Shown one piece after another: positions 20,827 through 30,905 of a stretch of 64,000 nucleotides of DNA. Numbering within the stretch: the stretch's first letter is position 1; each line of letters opens with the position of its first letter. The DNA is taken from contig NZ_JAKRNS010000004.1 of assembly GCF_022346615.1 (NCBI RefSeq), positions 1 to 64,000 on the forward strand. The letters are read 5' to 3'. The notes under the pieces are model-generated. The model was given only the letters and a program-made list of their open reading frames with translations. It searched no databases and was not told where the DNA came from. Both the position numbers and the translations under genes were made by a program. Source of the stretch: Staphylococcus sp. ACRSN. Lineage in GTDB: Bacteria > Bacillota > Bacilli > Staphylococcales > Staphylococcaceae.

Positions 20827-21717
20827 CTAATTCTCCTTTTTCGCACGTGGATGTGCATTTAAATAAACTTTTCTTAATTGATCATTAGTTACATGTGTAT
20901 AGCGACCTGTTGTCGAAAGATTTACATGTCCCAATAAAGATTGTACTGTTCGTAAATCAGCACCTTGGTTCAACATATGGGTTGCAAATGTATGTCGTAA
21001 TTTGTGTGGATGAATTTCAGTCACCCCAGATGTCCTTTTCACAACATTATTTAACACATAACGAACGCCACGCTCAGTGATAGGCGCACCGTTCATATTG
21101 ACTAACAAATATTTATGATTTGCATTTATTTTAGGTTTAAAACCTTCCACGTATCGCTCGATACTTTGTCTACAAAATTCACCAAACGGAATAAATCTTT
21201 CTTTACCGCCTTTTCCTAGTACTTTAACGCCAGGTAAACTCAAATCAATATCAGTCATTTTGATATTGACTAATTCTGAAACCCTTATCCCAGTTGCATA
21301 TAACATTTCTAATATGACACGATCTCTTAGGCCCTTCTTGTCATCATTTTCAACTGCATCAAATAAAGCTTCCATTTCTTCTTCATAGAAAAAGTGTGGT
21401 AAATATTGTTCTTTTTTAGGGTGCACGAGTTGTACAAATGGATTAATCACTTCATCATCTTGAGTCATCCAATATTCGTAAAAACTTCTCAGCGTAGAAA
21501 TTTTACGGGAAACTGAAGTTCTTTTCAAGTTTTTTGAATATAAAAAACTCAAATAATTTCTTGCATCTTTATATTCAAAGGTTGATAAATTCAAATATTC
21601 TTGATTTAAAAACATATTAAATTGTTCAAGGTCATCGTGATATGACTTCAATGTATGCTCAGAAAATTGACGTTCAACTTTTAACATATAAAGATATGCC
21701 TCTTGGATTTCTTCCAA
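20827..21717 (-). CDS. xerC: Tyrosine recombinase XerC
   Basis: XerC with XerD resolves chromosome dimers at dif before division. The 296-residue protein has an N-terminal SAM-like core-binding domain (about 1-85) and a catalytic domain with all family residues: Arg in ATGIRVSEL, Lys in GKGGKERF, His-x-x-Arg in [10 protein letters not shown], His in [13 protein letters not shown], and the nucleophile Tyr at the end of that motif. The best start is TTG giving [18 protein letters not shown] lies 6 nt before it, whereas ATG codons further upstream overlap or precede the RBS. It is the first gene before hslV, hslU and codY, the conserved Firmicutes order. Confidence 0.93.
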   Translation of the reverse strand: MEEIQEAYLYMLKVERQFSEHTLKSYHDDLEQFNMFLNQEYLNLSTFEYKDARNYLSFLYSKNLKRTSVSRKISTLRSFYEYWMTQDDEVINPFVQLVHPKKEQYLPHFFYEEEMEALFDAVENDDKKGLRDRVILEMLYATGIRVSELVNIKMTDIDLSLPGVKVLGKGGKERFIPFGEFCRQSIERYVEGFKPKINANHKYLLVNMNGAPITERGVRYVLNNVVKRTSGVTEIHPHKLRHTFATHMLNQGADLRTVQSLLGHVNLSTTGRYTHVTNDQLRKVYLNAHPRAKKEN

Positions 21718-21793
21718 TAAAAACCCCTCCATCAATAAGAATTGTAGCATATTGTGGAAGGGAACTGCGAAAAATAACTATTAAGTTGTGTTA

Positions 21794-21808
21794 AATTTTC
21801 TAAATTTT
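21794..21808 (-). promoter_or_regulatory. CodY-box-like sequence upstream of xerC
   Basis: AATTTTCTAAATTTT matches the CodY box consensus AATTTTCWGAAAATT with three mismatches and lies 77-91 nt upstream of the xerC start. CodY is the last gene of that operon. The region is AT-rich, so chance is possible. Confidence 0.3.
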
Positions 21809-21834
21809 CGGAAACAAACATTATAAATATAATT

Positions 21835-23142
21835 CTAAAGTGTTTGCTTATAATTATCTAAAAACGATAAGGCTCTATTTGCTAATTTTTCATAACGTTC
21901 TTTTTTATCTTTAATTCTATTTTCAAGTGAAGGCAATAAACCGAAGTTTGCATTCATAGGCTGGAAGTTCTTTTCATTCTTCGCATGAGAGATATAATAA
22001 GCCATGCTACCAATCATTGTTTCTCTAGGAAAAATAACTTCAGCTTTATTTTGCAATTTATGAGCAACATTTATTCCTGCTACAAGACCACTCGCAGCAC
22101 TTTCTACATATCCTTCAACACCAGTCATTTGACCTGCAAAATATAATGATTCTCGCCCTTTTAATTCATATGTTTCAGTCAATACATCTGGTGAATTTAT
22201 AAATGTGTTTCTATGCATTACACCATATCTCACTATATCTACATTTTCCAACCCAGGAATAAGACGAATAACATCTTTTTGAGCTCCCCATTTTAAATGT
22301 GTTTGAAAACCAACAATATTATATAATGTACCTGCCGCATCGTCTTGGCGTAGTTGAACAACTGCAAATGGTCTTTTACCAGTTTTCGGGTCTTCAAGAC
22401 CAACCGGTTTCATCGGGCCAAATAACAATGTTTTTCTACCGCGCTCTGCCATAACTTCGAAAGGCATACATCCTTCAAAATATTTTTCTTTTTCGAATTC
22501 ATTAACTGGTGCAACTTCTGCCTCTAAAACCGCATCATAAAATTTATCAAATTCTTCTTCGGTCATAGGACAATTTAGATATGCCGCTTCACCTTTATCA
22601 TAACGTGACTTCAAATAAACTTTATCCATATCTATACTATCTTTTTCAATAATTGGTGCTGCAGCATCATAAAAGTACAGCTGATCTTTCCCTGTCACAT
22701 CTACAATTTCTTTAGCAAGGTTACTAGTTGTTAATGGGCCAGTTGCAATAATTGTATAGCCTTCTGGAATGCTATCAACCTCTTCATTTAGAACTGTAAC
22801 ATTCGGATGTTGTTTCAACGTTTCAGTTATGTAGCCAGCAAAGTCATGTCTATCTACCGCTAACGCACCACCTGCTGGTACACGTGCTTTGTCAGCAGCA
22901 TTTATAATAAGTGAATCTAAACGTCTCATTTCCTCTTTAAGTACACCCACTGCATTTGTTAATGCATTTCCTCTTAAAGAGTTTGAACATACTAACTCTG
23001 CAAATTTATCTGTATGATGTGCTGGTGTTTGTTTAACCGGCCTCATCTCTATTAAATTAACTTTTATCCCTCGTTGTGCTAATTGATATGCAGCTTCCGA
23101 TCCAGCTAAACCAGCACCTACAACATTGACAGTTTGAGTCAT
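21835..23142 (-). CDS. trmFO: tRNA uracil-54 C5-methyltransferase TrmFO (folate/FAD dependent)
   Basis: TrmFO makes ribothymidine at position 54 of tRNA using methylene-tetrahydrofolate and FADH2, in place of the SAM-dependent TrmA of enterobacteria. The 435-residue protein begins with the dinucleotide-binding motif [14 protein letters not shown] and continues with [37 protein letters not shown] with a conserved Cys near 224, and [15 protein letters not shown]. It was formerly called gid. It lies between topA and xerC as in B. subtilis; a strong hairpin separates it from topA. Confidence 0.96.
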   Translation of the reverse strand: MTQTVNVVGAGLAGSEAAYQLAQRGIKVNLIEMRPVKQTPAHHTDKFAELVCSNSLRGNALTNAVGVLKEEMRRLDSLIINAADKARVPAGGALAVDRHDFAGYITETLKQHPNVTVLNEEVDSIPEGYTIIATGPLTTSNLAKEIVDVTGKDQLYFYDAAAPIIEKDSIDMDKVYLKSRYDKGEAAYLNCPMTEEEFDKFYDAVLEAEVAPVNEFEKEKYFEGCMPFEVMAERGRKTLLFGPMKPVGLEDPKTGKRPFAVVQLRQDDAAGTLYNIVGFQTHLKWGAQKDVIRLIPGLENVDIVRYGVMHRNTFINSPDVLTETYELKGRESLYFAGQMTGVEGYVESAASGLVAGINVAHKLQNKAEVIFPRETMIGSMAYYISHAKNEKNFQPMNANFGLLPSLENRIKDKKERYEKLANRALSFLDNYKQTL

Positions 23143-23167
23143 TAAAAATCCTCCAATACATTAAAAT

Positions 23168-23240
23168 AGCAACTACGACACGCATATCATAAATTATAAG
23201 AACTGAATACCACTTTATAAGATATGTGTCGTAAGTTGCT
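23168..23240 (-). terminator. Long stem-loop between topA and trmFO
   Basis: A 20-bp inverted repeat with two small bulges (23168-23188 with 23221-23240) encloses a 32-nt loop, 58 nt past the topA stop. On the minus strand it is followed by ATTTTAA. Probably a terminator of topA; the loop is long. Confidence 0.55.
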
Positions 23241-23298
23241 GATATTATTATTTTCTATAATTTGCTATCCATATTTTTATTATGCGTTAAGGATAACA

Positions 23299-25365
23299 CT
23301 ATTTTTGTTCTTCTTCTTTATAATCACAATTTGAACAGACGACTTGGCTCTTACGTCCTTGTTTTTTCTCAACGAGGTATTGCTCACATTTAGGACAAGC
23401 ACGACCAATTGGTTTATCCCAACTAATAAAGTCACATTCAGGATATTTAGAACAACCATAAAACAGACGATTTTTCTTTGATTTTCTTTCTACAACATCG
23501 CCATCATTACATTTTGGACATTTGACTCCAATTGTTTTAATTATCGCTTTTGTATTTCTACAATCAGGGAAATTTGAGCACGCCATAAATTTACCATAAC
23601 GTCCCATTTTTATAACCATCGGTGAACCACAGACTTCACAATCTTCACCCGCTGGTTCGTCTTTGATTTCAATTTTTTCCATTTCTGTTTCAGCACGTTC
23701 TACGTCTTGTTTAAAACTAGTATAGAAATCAGAGATTACTTTTTTCCATTCTATGTCACCTTCTGCGACCTTATCAAGTAATGTCTCCATATTCACAGTA
23801 AAATCAACATCAATAATTTCAGGGAAATAGTCTTTTACCTGTTCATGAACAATTTCTCCCAATTCCGTTGGTACAAAACGTTTACTTTCATTTTTTACAT
23901 AGTTTCGCTTTTGAATTGTATCAATAGTAGGTGCATATGTGGATGGTCTACCAATCTTTAATTCTTCCAACGTTTTAACTAGTCTAGCTTCAGTATAACG
24001 TGGTGGCGGTTGTGTGAAGTGTTGAGAGGGTTCGATTTGTGTTGCAGTAACCTTTTCACCTTCTTCAACATTAGGTAATTTATTTTCTTTACCATTTTCG
24101 TCATCATCTTTTGTTTCCACATATAACGTCATAAAGCCTTTAAATTTAATAGTTTGGCCATTTGCTCTAAATTTGATATCGTTTTGTGTTAAGTCTAATG
24201 CAACAGTGTCTAAAATTGCTGGTGCCATTTGACTAGCTACGAAGCGTTCCCATATTAATTTATAGAGTCTGTGCTGATCGCGCGTTAAATAGTCTTTCAT
24301 GTCTGCTGGTGTTCTTAATGCACTAGACGGTCTTATCGCCTCATGGGCATCTTGATCACCTTGACCCTTAGATTTTCGATTAGAAGTATAATCATCACCA
24401 TATTTTTCTTGTATATAGTTCTTTGCTTCTATTTTAGCTTGATCTGAGATTCTTGTAGAATCAGTTCTCATATAAGTAATTAAACCAACTGTACCTTGTC
24501 TTTTCAAATCTATACCTTCGTATAATTGTTGTGCAAGCATCATCGTTTTACGTGCTTTAAAATTCAGTTTACGTGCAGCTTCTTGTTGTAATGTCGATGT
24601 GGTAAATGGATTTGCTGGATATCTTGTTTTTTCTTTCTTAGTAACTTTGGTTACTTCGAATTGATCACCATCTAATTCTTTTGTGATTGCCTCAACGTCA
24701 CCTTTGTTAGTTAACTTATAAGGTTTATCTTTATAGTGTAAAAACTTCGCACTAAATTTGGATTTTTTATATCTAAATTCCCCTTCAATTTTCCAATATT
24801 CCTCTGGTTTGAAGTTGCGAATTTCATTCTCACGATCAATGACAAGCCTTAATGCTACTGATTGTACACGACCAGCAGATAATCCTTTTTTTACCTTTTT
24901 CCATAAAACAGGAGAAATATTATATCCAACTAATCTATCTAATACACGTCTTGCTTGTTGCGCATCGACTAATTCCATCTCAATGCCTCTTGGATGTTTA
25001 AAGCTATCTTTCACAGCATCTTTGGTAATTTCATTAAATACTACTCTATTTTCATTTGAATCTTCTAAATTTAATATATTCGCTAAATGCCAAGCAATTG
25101 CTTCACCCTCACGGTCAGGGTCACTCGCTAAAAAGACTTTTTTTGCTTTTTTAGCATGTTTTTTTAATTCCTTTACAACAGGACCTTTGCCGCGTATCGT
25201 TATATATTTTGGTTCATAATCATTATCGTAATCTACACCCATTTGGCTTCGTGGCAAGTCTCTAACATGCCCCATTGATGCGATTACTTTGTATTTTTTA
25301 CCTAAATATTTTTCAATGGTTTTAGCTTTTGCAGGCGATTCAACTATGACTAAATTTTCTGCCAA
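23299..25365 (-). CDS. topA: DNA topoisomerase I (type IA)
   Basis: TopA relaxes negative supercoils through a 5'-phosphotyrosyl intermediate. The 688-residue protein starts with the Toprim domain ([11 protein letters not shown], later [15 protein letters not shown]), and has the catalytic Tyr in [14 protein letters not shown] near residue 300 and the [12 protein letters not shown] element. At the C-terminus are three four-cysteine zinc ribbons starting near residues 575, 610 and 650 (CEVC...CSNFPDC, CPKC...CSKYPEC, CPKC...CSNC). It follows dprA, the widespread dprA-topA order. Length and domain number are usual for Firmicutes. Confidence 0.97.
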   Translation of the reverse strand: MAENLVIVESPAKAKTIEKYLGKKYKVIASMGHVRDLPRSQMGVDYDNDYEPKYITIRGKGPVVKELKKHAKKAKKVFLASDPDREGEAIAWHLANILNLEDSNENRVVFNEITKDAVKDSFKHPRGIEMELVDAQQARRVLDRLVGYNISPVLWKKVKKGLSAGRVQSVALRLVIDRENEIRNFKPEEYWKIEGEFRYKKSKFSAKFLHYKDKPYKLTNKGDVEAITKELDGDQFEVTKVTKKEKTRYPANPFTTSTLQQEAARKLNFKARKTMMLAQQLYEGIDLKRQGTVGLITYMRTDSTRISDQAKIEAKNYIQEKYGDDYTSNRKSKGQGDQDAHEAIRPSSALRTPADMKDYLTRDQHRLYKLIWERFVASQMAPAILDTVALDLTQNDIKFRANGQTIKFKGFMTLYVETKDDDENGKENKLPNVEEGEKVTATQIEPSQHFTQPPPRYTEARLVKTLEELKIGRPSTYAPTIDTIQKRNYVKNESKRFVPTELGEIVHEQVKDYFPEIIDVDFTVNMETLLDKVAEGDIEWKKVISDFYTSFKQDVERAETEMEKIEIKDEPAGEDCEVCGSPMVIKMGRYGKFMACSNFPDCRNTKAIIKTIGVKCPKCNDGDVVERKSKKNRLFYGCSKYPECDFISWDKPIGRACPKCEQYLVEKKQGRKSQVVCSNCDYKEEEQK

Positions 25366-25563
25366 AGTATTTACCCCCTTGCATTTCTAATTACAAAGAT
25401 AAATGATAAACGGTGTATTTTGTTTTTGTCAATGTTTTTAATTACTGATTTAAATTTTTAAAACATAGACGCATTTAAAATTCATCACTCGGTTAATATT
25501 TATAATGTAATTGATTTACTATTTCAGTTTAAACTGTACTACAAAATTTACATTTTGAGAAAC

Positions 25564-26436
25564 TTAAATAAAATCTTCTAAAATATCAGAGGCCTTAATT
25601 ACTATTTTCGCGCCTTCTTGTGCACTTTTTAAATTACCCCTTACCAATGGATCAAAAATTGTTCCCGGCAATACGTATACATTTCTGTTCTGTTCTAGAG
25701 CGTGCTCTGTCGTTATTAGTGTCCCACTTCTTTCGGTAGATTCAGTTATCAACACACCTTTAGAAAGCCCGCTAATAATTCTGTTACGTTCAGGGAAATG
25801 ATACTTCTTAGGCGGTTCATCAGGTAAATATTCGCTAATTACGATACCAATTTGTTCTATTTGTTGTCTAATTTCAAATGTTTGTTTAGGATAATGTTGC
25901 TTATGTCCAAAACCTAATACGGCAATTGCTGGCAAACCATTTTGCAATGCTAATTGATGTGCAATACAATCGGCACCTCTTGCTAACCCAGAAACAATAC
26001 ATAAATTTTGTGCTTTGAAATATGGAAATAGTAAACTTAACGATTGTTTTGTATATTGTGTAGCATTTCGGGAGCCAATAACTGCTAATGTTTTTTGAGT
26101 GGAAAGCATTTGTAAATTGCCTTTATAAAATAGAATTACAGGGGGATTATATATTTCACGAAGTAATGCTGGATACGCGTGTTGGTGTATGCCAACGAAA
26201 TGTATGTGGTTTTTCAAGAGTGAATAACCCAACGCTTCAATCGAGTAATTTGTAAATTTGTTATAGATTAAAAATTTATTACGACAATTTATATTTAATA
26301 AAAACCGTTTAAATAAAATAATTTGCTCTTTAATAGATTCTTCTAAAAAACTGGGTGCATGCAAAAGTAATTTATATATTTGATTCGTGGTTAAACCAGC
26401 AAATCTCAACTTTAAATATTGATATGTCTTTTCCAT
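25564..26436 (-). CDS. dprA: DNA processing protein DprA (Smf)
   Basis: DprA binds incoming single-stranded DNA during transformation and loads RecA. The 290-residue protein has the extended Rossmann fold: VIGSRNATQYTKQS near 125, SGLARGADCIAHQLAL near 155, FPERNRIISGLS, and LITTEHALEQNRNVYVLPG near 245. There is no C-terminal winged-helix extension. It precedes topA. Staphylococci are only rarely competent, so the gene may act in other DNA repair or be induced by SigH. Length is normal. Confidence 0.94.
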   Translation of the reverse strand: MEKTYQYLKLRFAGLTTNQIYKLLLHAPSFLEESIKEQIILFKRFLLNINCRNKFLIYNKFTNYSIEALGYSLLKNHIHFVGIHQHAYPALLREIYNPPVILFYKGNLQMLSTQKTLAVIGSRNATQYTKQSLSLLFPYFKAQNLCIVSGLARGADCIAHQLALQNGLPAIAVLGFGHKQHYPKQTFEIRQQIEQIGIVISEYLPDEPPKKYHFPERNRIISGLSKGVLITESTERSGTLITTEHALEQNRNVYVLPGTIFDPLVRGNLKSAQEGAKIVIKASDILEDFI

Positions 26437-26659
26437 TAATACCTCCTTATACTATAAATTATAACGATTTTTTCGAATCGTTATGTTTACATTTACATAT
26501 CAAAATCTCCTTAAATTTAATATAAAATTAAGGAGTAAAATTTATTATAAGATGAACTTCTCGGCCTTTTTTCTACTATTTAAAATTCGCCTATCATAAA
26601 AGCATATATTCTTCTATCAAATTCTACCATTATATATACTTAATTTTCACCACTTAAAA

Positions 26660-26695
26660 TAGCACAAACTCCAACATATTTTGGAATTTGTGCTA
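26660..26695 (-). terminator. Intrinsic terminator after sucD
   Basis: A 15-bp stem with one mismatch (26660-26674 with 26681-26695) and a 6-nt loop lies 19 nt after the sucD stop, followed on the minus strand by ATTTTAAG. The remaining 223 nt up to dprA are AT-rich with no gene; in S. aureus the lytN-fmhC pair sits at this place. Confidence 0.65.
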
Positions 26696-26713
26696 CTAGC
26701 TTTCAATATTTAA

Positions 26714-27619
26714 TTATTTTACTGTTAACAATTCATTATAGATGCCAGTTTCTTTTGCAGCTTCAATTAATGTAGTACCTATTTCTGAAGGTGTATCAGC
26801 AGTTTTCACACCACAATTGTTAAGTGTTTTGATTTTTTCTTCTGCAGTACCTTTACCACCAGAAATAATAGCACCAGCGTGACCCATACGTTTTCCAGGA
26901 GGCGCAGTTTGTCCACCTACGAAACCTACAACTGGCTTAGTCATGTTTGCTTTAATCCATTCCGCAGCTTCTTCTTCTGCAGTACCACCAATTTCACCAA
27001 TCATAACTACTGCTTTCGTTTCATCATCTTCATTGAACGCTTTTAATACATCAATAAAGTTTGTACCATTAACTGGATCTCCACCGATACCTACAGCAGT
27101 TGTTTGACCAATACCTTCTTCAGTTAATTGGTGTACTGCTTCATATGTTAATGTACCTGAACGTGAAACTACGCCAACGTGGCCTTTTTTATGGATATAA
27201 CCAGGCATTATACCAATTTTACATTCATCCGCTGTAATAACACCAGGGCAGTTAGGACCTACGACACGTGTCTTTTTACCTTCTGAATAGCGTTTCACTT
27301 TAATCATATCAACAACTGGGATATGTTCAGTGATACAAATGGCTAAATCTAACTCCGCTTCAATACATTCTAAAATTGCATCAGCAGCGAATGGTGCTGG
27401 TACATAGATTACTGATACATTTGCACCTGTTTCTTCTTTAGCTTCATCAACTGTATTGAATACTGGTACACCTTCTACTACTTGTCCACCTTTACCAGGC
27501 GTTACCCCTGCAACAATCTGTGTACCATATTCTAACATTTGTTTTGTATGGAAAAGGGCAGTTGACCCTGTAATACCTTGTACAATTACTTTTGTATTTT
27601 TATCAATAAATACGCTCAT
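26714..27619 (-). CDS. sucD: Succinyl-CoA synthetase alpha subunit
   Basis: SucD is the catalytic-His subunit of the TCA-cycle enzyme that converts succinyl-CoA, ADP and Pi to succinate, CoA and ATP. The 301-residue protein has the CoA-binding Rossmann domain with [15 protein letters not shown] near the start and the ligase domain with [17 protein letters not shown] and the phosphohistidine motif GHAGAI near residue 247. It lies 21 nt behind sucC and shares its promoter. A terminator follows. Identity is clear. Confidence 0.97.
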   Translation of the reverse strand: MSVFIDKNTKVIVQGITGSTALFHTKQMLEYGTQIVAGVTPGKGGQVVEGVPVFNTVDEAKEETGANVSVIYVPAPFAADAILECIEAELDLAICITEHIPVVDMIKVKRYSEGKKTRVVGPNCPGVITADECKIGIMPGYIHKKGHVGVVSRSGTLTYEAVHQLTEEGIGQTTAVGIGGDPVNGTNFIDVLKAFNEDDETKAVVMIGEIGGTAEEEAAEWIKANMTKPVVGFVGGQTAPPGKRMGHAGAIISGGKGTAEEKIKTLNNCGVKTADTPSEIGTTLIEAAKETGIYNELLTVK

Positions 27620-27640
27620 CTTAGTGCTCCCATCCTTTCC

Positions 27641-28807
27641 TTACGCTTCTTTTACAAGTTTTACGATTTTTTGTGCGCCTTCTGCCATTGTTGCAGCTGG
27701 TTCAATTGCTAAACCTGAATCTTTAAGAATTTGTTTACCTCTTTCAACGTTTGTTCCTTCTAAACGAACAACAAGTGGCAATGTAAGTTCTACTTCTTTA
27801 ACTGCAGCAACGATACCTTCAGCGATAATGTCACATTTCATTATGCCTCCAAAGATGTTTACAAAGATTCCTTTTACATTTTCATCACCTAAAATGATTT
27901 TAAATGCTTCAGTAACCTTTTCTTTTGTTGCACCGCCTCCTACGTCTAAGAAGTTAGCAGGATTGCCTCCAAAATGATTAATTGTATCCATAGTTGCCAT
28001 CGCTAATCCAGCACCATTTACCATACAACCAATATCTCCATCTAACGCAATGTAAGATAAATCATATTTTGAAGCTTCGATTTCTTTTGGATCTTCTTCT
28101 TCTAAGTCACGTAATTCTTGAATGTCTTTATGTCTAAATAATGCATTGTCGTCAAAGTTAAGTTTCGCATCTAATGCTAAAACTTCACCTTCACCAGTTG
28201 TAACTAATGGATTGATTTCAACTATAGAACAATCTTTTTCGATAAATACATTATAAAGTGAAATTAAAAATTTAGCTGCTTTATTAATAGATTCTTTAGG
28301 AATATTAATATTAAACGCGATTCTTCTCGCTTGATAAGGAGCTAAACCAACAACTGGGTCGATTGTTTCTTTAAATATCTTTTCAGGTGTTTTAGCAGCT
28401 ACTTCTTCGATTTCAGTACCGCCTTCTTCAGAAGCCATTAATGTTACTCTATCAGTTGCACGGTCAATTACAAAGCCTACATAATATTCTTTTTGAATGT
28501 CGCAGCCTTCTTCTATGTAAAGGCGTTTGATTTCTTTCCCTTCTGGGCCAGTTTGGTGTGTAACCAAAGTTTTACCTAACAATTCATTTGCATAAGTCTC
28601 AACTTCAGAAAGTGATTTAGCAATCTTAACTCCGCCTGCTTTACCTCTACCCCCGGCATGAATTTGCGCTTTAACCACATATACATCAGATTTTAATTCT
28701 TTTGCCTTTTCAACTGCCTCATCAGCAGTAAATGCTACACGTCCTTCTGGGACAGCAACGCCCATTGAACGAAAAATTGCTTTACCTTGATACTCGTGGA
28801 TATTCAT
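27641..28807 (-). CDS. sucC: Succinyl-CoA synthetase beta subunit
   Basis: SucC provides the nucleotide-binding site of succinyl-CoA synthetase. The 388-residue protein has an N-terminal ATP-grasp domain beginning MNIHEYQGK with [17 protein letters not shown] near residues 46-60 and the Mg-binding EINPL near residue 197, and a C-terminal CoA-ligase domain with [16 protein letters not shown] and [13 protein letters not shown]. sucD follows 21 nt later. The promoter 39-67 nt upstream carries a catabolite-responsive-like element in its spacer, so the operon is probably repressed by CcpA on glucose. Confidence 0.97.
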   Translation of the reverse strand: MNIHEYQGKAIFRSMGVAVPEGRVAFTADEAVEKAKELKSDVYVVKAQIHAGGRGKAGGVKIAKSLSEVETYANELLGKTLVTHQTGPEGKEIKRLYIEEGCDIQKEYYVGFVIDRATDRVTLMASEEGGTEIEEVAAKTPEKIFKETIDPVVGLAPYQARRIAFNINIPKESINKAAKFLISLYNVFIEKDCSIVEINPLVTTGEGEVLALDAKLNFDDNALFRHKDIQELRDLEEEDPKEIEASKYDLSYIALDGDIGCMVNGAGLAMATMDTINHFGGNPANFLDVGGGATKEKVTEAFKIILGDENVKGIFVNIFGGIMKCDIIAEGIVAAVKEVELTLPLVVRLEGTNVERGKQILKDSGLAIEPAATMAEGAQKIVKLVKEA

Positions 28808-28845
28808 TCTCCATCCTCCTGTTTCTTAGGTTAAGTTCATAATCA

Positions 28846-28874
28846 ATTATAAGAAATGAAAGCGCTATTGTAAA
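28846..28874 (-). promoter_or_regulatory. sucCD promoter with cre-like element in the spacer
   Basis: Minus strand: TTTACA (28874-28869), a 17-nt spacer and a perfect TATAAT (28851-28846). On the plus strand 28856-28871 reads ATGAAAGCGCTATTGT, which fits the cre consensus WTGNAANCGNWNNCAW except for the C and A near its 3' end. CcpA bound there would block the promoter; this is inference. Confidence 0.65.
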
Positions 28875-28914
28875 CTGATTTAGCACACTTCTTTAAATTA
28901 ATTTATAAAATTGA

Positions 28915-29685
28915 TTAAATGAAATGTGATTTAATTGGCTCAAAAGATTTTCTGTGTTCACTTATAATGCCGTGCTTTTTAATTCCATCAAGATGTTGTT
29001 GCGTACCATAACCTACGTTTTTTTCAAAACCATAAACATTATACTTTTTTGAAAGTTCCTTCATATAATGATCTCTATGTTCTTTTGCTAAGACACTCGC
29101 CGCAGCTATAGATATACTTTTAGCATCACCTTTTATAATAGAAGTTTGTGGTATATCAGTATCCAAAGTCATTGCATCAATCAGCAAATGGTCAGGTTGA
29201 ACGCTTAATCCTGCAATTGCTCTCTTCATTGCTATTTTTGTAGCTTCATAAATATTGATACGGTCTATTTCATCTACAGATGCTGAACCATAAGCATAAT
29301 CGTAAACATTTGTTGATAAATCGTTTTCTAAATCTTTTCTTTTATTTGCTGATAATTGTTTTGAGTCATTTAACCCTGTATATTGATGCCCTTTATTTAA
29401 AATAACTGCACATGCAACAACAGGACCTGCTAACGGACCCCTTCCCACTTCATCAATTCCACAAATTAATGCTTCTGGATCTTCTTTTAATATGTCATTT
29501 TCGAATTGTGACATCACTTCATATTTTTTTAATAACGCTTGTTCTTTTTCTAATTGTTTAATTCTTCTTTGTATAGCCGTTTGCACGCCTTTTCTTTCGT
29601 CGTCATAATAATCTTGTACTTTTATAGCATCAATCGTTTTTTCTTCTTTAAGTAAGTTTGTAATTTCAGCAATTGTTTGTTTCAT
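28915..29685 (-). CDS. rnhB: Ribonuclease HII
   Basis: RNase HII cleaves RNA in RNA-DNA hybrids, including single ribonucleotides left in DNA. The 256-residue protein has a Firmicutes-type N-terminal helical extension of about 70 residues. The catalytic core begins with [20 protein letters not shown], supplying the first Asp and Glu; later acidic residues lie in LLIDAMTLD and in the conserved [13 protein letters not shown] block. It follows rbgA by 12 nt, the usual rbgA-rnhB pair. sucC lies downstream behind its own promoter. Confidence 0.96.
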   Translation of the reverse strand: MKQTIAEITNLLKEEKTIDAIKVQDYYDDERKGVQTAIQRRIKQLEKEQALLKKYEVMSQFENDILKEDPEALICGIDEVGRGPLAGPVVACAVILNKGHQYTGLNDSKQLSANKRKDLENDLSTNVYDYAYGSASVDEIDRINIYEATKIAMKRAIAGLSVQPDHLLIDAMTLDTDIPQTSIIKGDAKSISIAAASVLAKEHRDHYMKELSKKYNVYGFEKNVGYGTQQHLDGIKKHGIISEHRKSFEPIKSHFI

Positions 29686-29697
29686 CTATACACACAC

Positions 29698-30558
29698 CTA
29701 TATATCCATTTCTTTAATGATATCGAAAGTATAAGTGCCAATTTTTGCATTACGTATTTCATGGATGATTAAATCAATTACCGCTTCGTAATCAACTTCA
29801 TTTCCACGTCTCAACAATCCTCTACGGCGTCCTATCGCATCAAACCATTCTAATATTTCAGCGTCTTTCTCAACATCAACATTATAGTGTTTTGTCAAAC
29901 CCTCAAAATCATGTTCTTTCAAAAACTCAAGTCCATAGATAGCCACTTCATCCAAGTGAACAATACTATCCTTTATTGCACCAGTAATACTTAATTTTTT
30001 ACCGACTAATTGATCTTCAAATTTTGGCCAAAGGATACCTGGTGTATCTAATAGTTGAAGTGAAGTACCTACTTTTATCCATTGCTGTTGTTTGGTAACA
30101 CCTGGTGTGTTTCCTGTCTTAGCTATAGATTTATTAGCCAATTTATTTATCAATGTTGACTTGCCGACATTCGGAATTCCAACAATCATCGCTCTAATTG
30201 CACGAGGTTTTAAACCTTTTGCCTTTTCTCGTTCAAATTTTTCAGTAGTTGCTTTAATTGCAGCTTGTTCTACCAATTTCAGACCTTTACCATGCTTAGC
30301 ATCAATCGCTACTGGAAAATAACCCTTGGATTTAAAATATTGTTCCCATTTTTCTAATTCTTTAAGATTTGCCATATCTTTTTTATTGAGTATTACCACA
30401 CGAGGTTTTTGTTGAATAACCTCATCTATCATAGGGTTTCTTGAACTATATGGAATACGTGCATCTACTAATTCAAATACAACATCCACTTTCTTGAGTT
30501 GTTCTGACACTTCTCTTTTAGCTTTCGCCATGTGTCCCGGGTACCATTGTATTACCAT
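29698..30558 (-). CDS. rbgA: Ribosome biogenesis GTPase RbgA (YlqF)
   Basis: RbgA is a GTPase required for late assembly of the 50S subunit. The 286-residue protein is circularly permuted: G4 NKKD near residue 59 precedes G1 GIPNVGKST near 122 and G3 DTPG near 167. The family start [12 protein letters not shown] is present, and a C-terminal helical ANTAR-like RNA-binding domain follows. I chose the ATG giving MVIQWYPGH, which lies 6 nt after AAAGGTG; an upstream GTG is part of that RBS. rnhB follows by 12 nt. Confidence 0.96.
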   Translation of the reverse strand: MVIQWYPGHMAKAKREVSEQLKKVDVVFELVDARIPYSSRNPMIDEVIQQKPRVVILNKKDMANLKELEKWEQYFKSKGYFPVAIDAKHGKGLKLVEQAAIKATTEKFEREKAKGLKPRAIRAMIVGIPNVGKSTLINKLANKSIAKTGNTPGVTKQQQWIKVGTSLQLLDTPGILWPKFEDQLVGKKLSITGAIKDSIVHLDEVAIYGLEFLKEHDFEGLTKHYNVDVEKDAEILEWFDAIGRRRGLLRRGNEVDYEAVIDLIIHEIRNAKIGTYTFDIIKEMDI

Positions 30559-30755
30559 TATTATCACCTTTCTTAATTAACGTGCAATTTATCTTTATTA
30601 CTTTTGTTTAACAGTAATTTTATATAGACTATAAAATAATAACATGTACGTGCTATTGTTAAAATAAAACAAAGATACGAATTTCATCTTTGACTTTAAT
30701 TTTACAACAATATTAAATGATATACCTAATTAATATATATTTGAAATGAGAATGT

Positions 30756-30782
30756 GATTTATTTTCACATTTTAAAGGGTAT
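30756..30782 (+). promoter_or_regulatory. SigB-like promoter upstream of the yfhO pair
   Basis: GATT at 30756-30759, 17 nt, then GGGTAT at 30777-30782 fits the staphylococcal SigB consensus (GWTT, 14-17 nt, GGGTAT). The transcript would have a leader of about 115 nt. In the rest of the 347-nt divergent gap to rbgA I see no gene, only AT-rich sequence and the inverted repeat at 30827-30848. Confidence 0.5.
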
Positions 30783-30826
30783 ATCATGATTACATGAATA
30801 TTAGTATTAGATTTTAAAATTAATTT

Positions 30827-30848
30827 ATACAATAGTTTGTTATTGTAT
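30827..30848 (+). repeat. Perfect 8-bp inverted repeat in the yfhO leader
   Basis: ATACAATA and TATTGTAT are separated by 6 nt, 58 nt before the first yfhO start. It could be an operator or a small RNA hairpin; there is no T-run after it, so it is not a terminator. Confidence 0.5.
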
Positions 30849-30905
30849 TTATGAATAAAACAGGTACAAATGGACTATATTACATTTGATATAGGAGAAA
30901 ATTAA

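Noticed and set aside
27456-27977. 173-residue plus-strand open frame over the sucD-sucC junction
   Set aside because: Antisense of two conserved genes, no RBS or family features.
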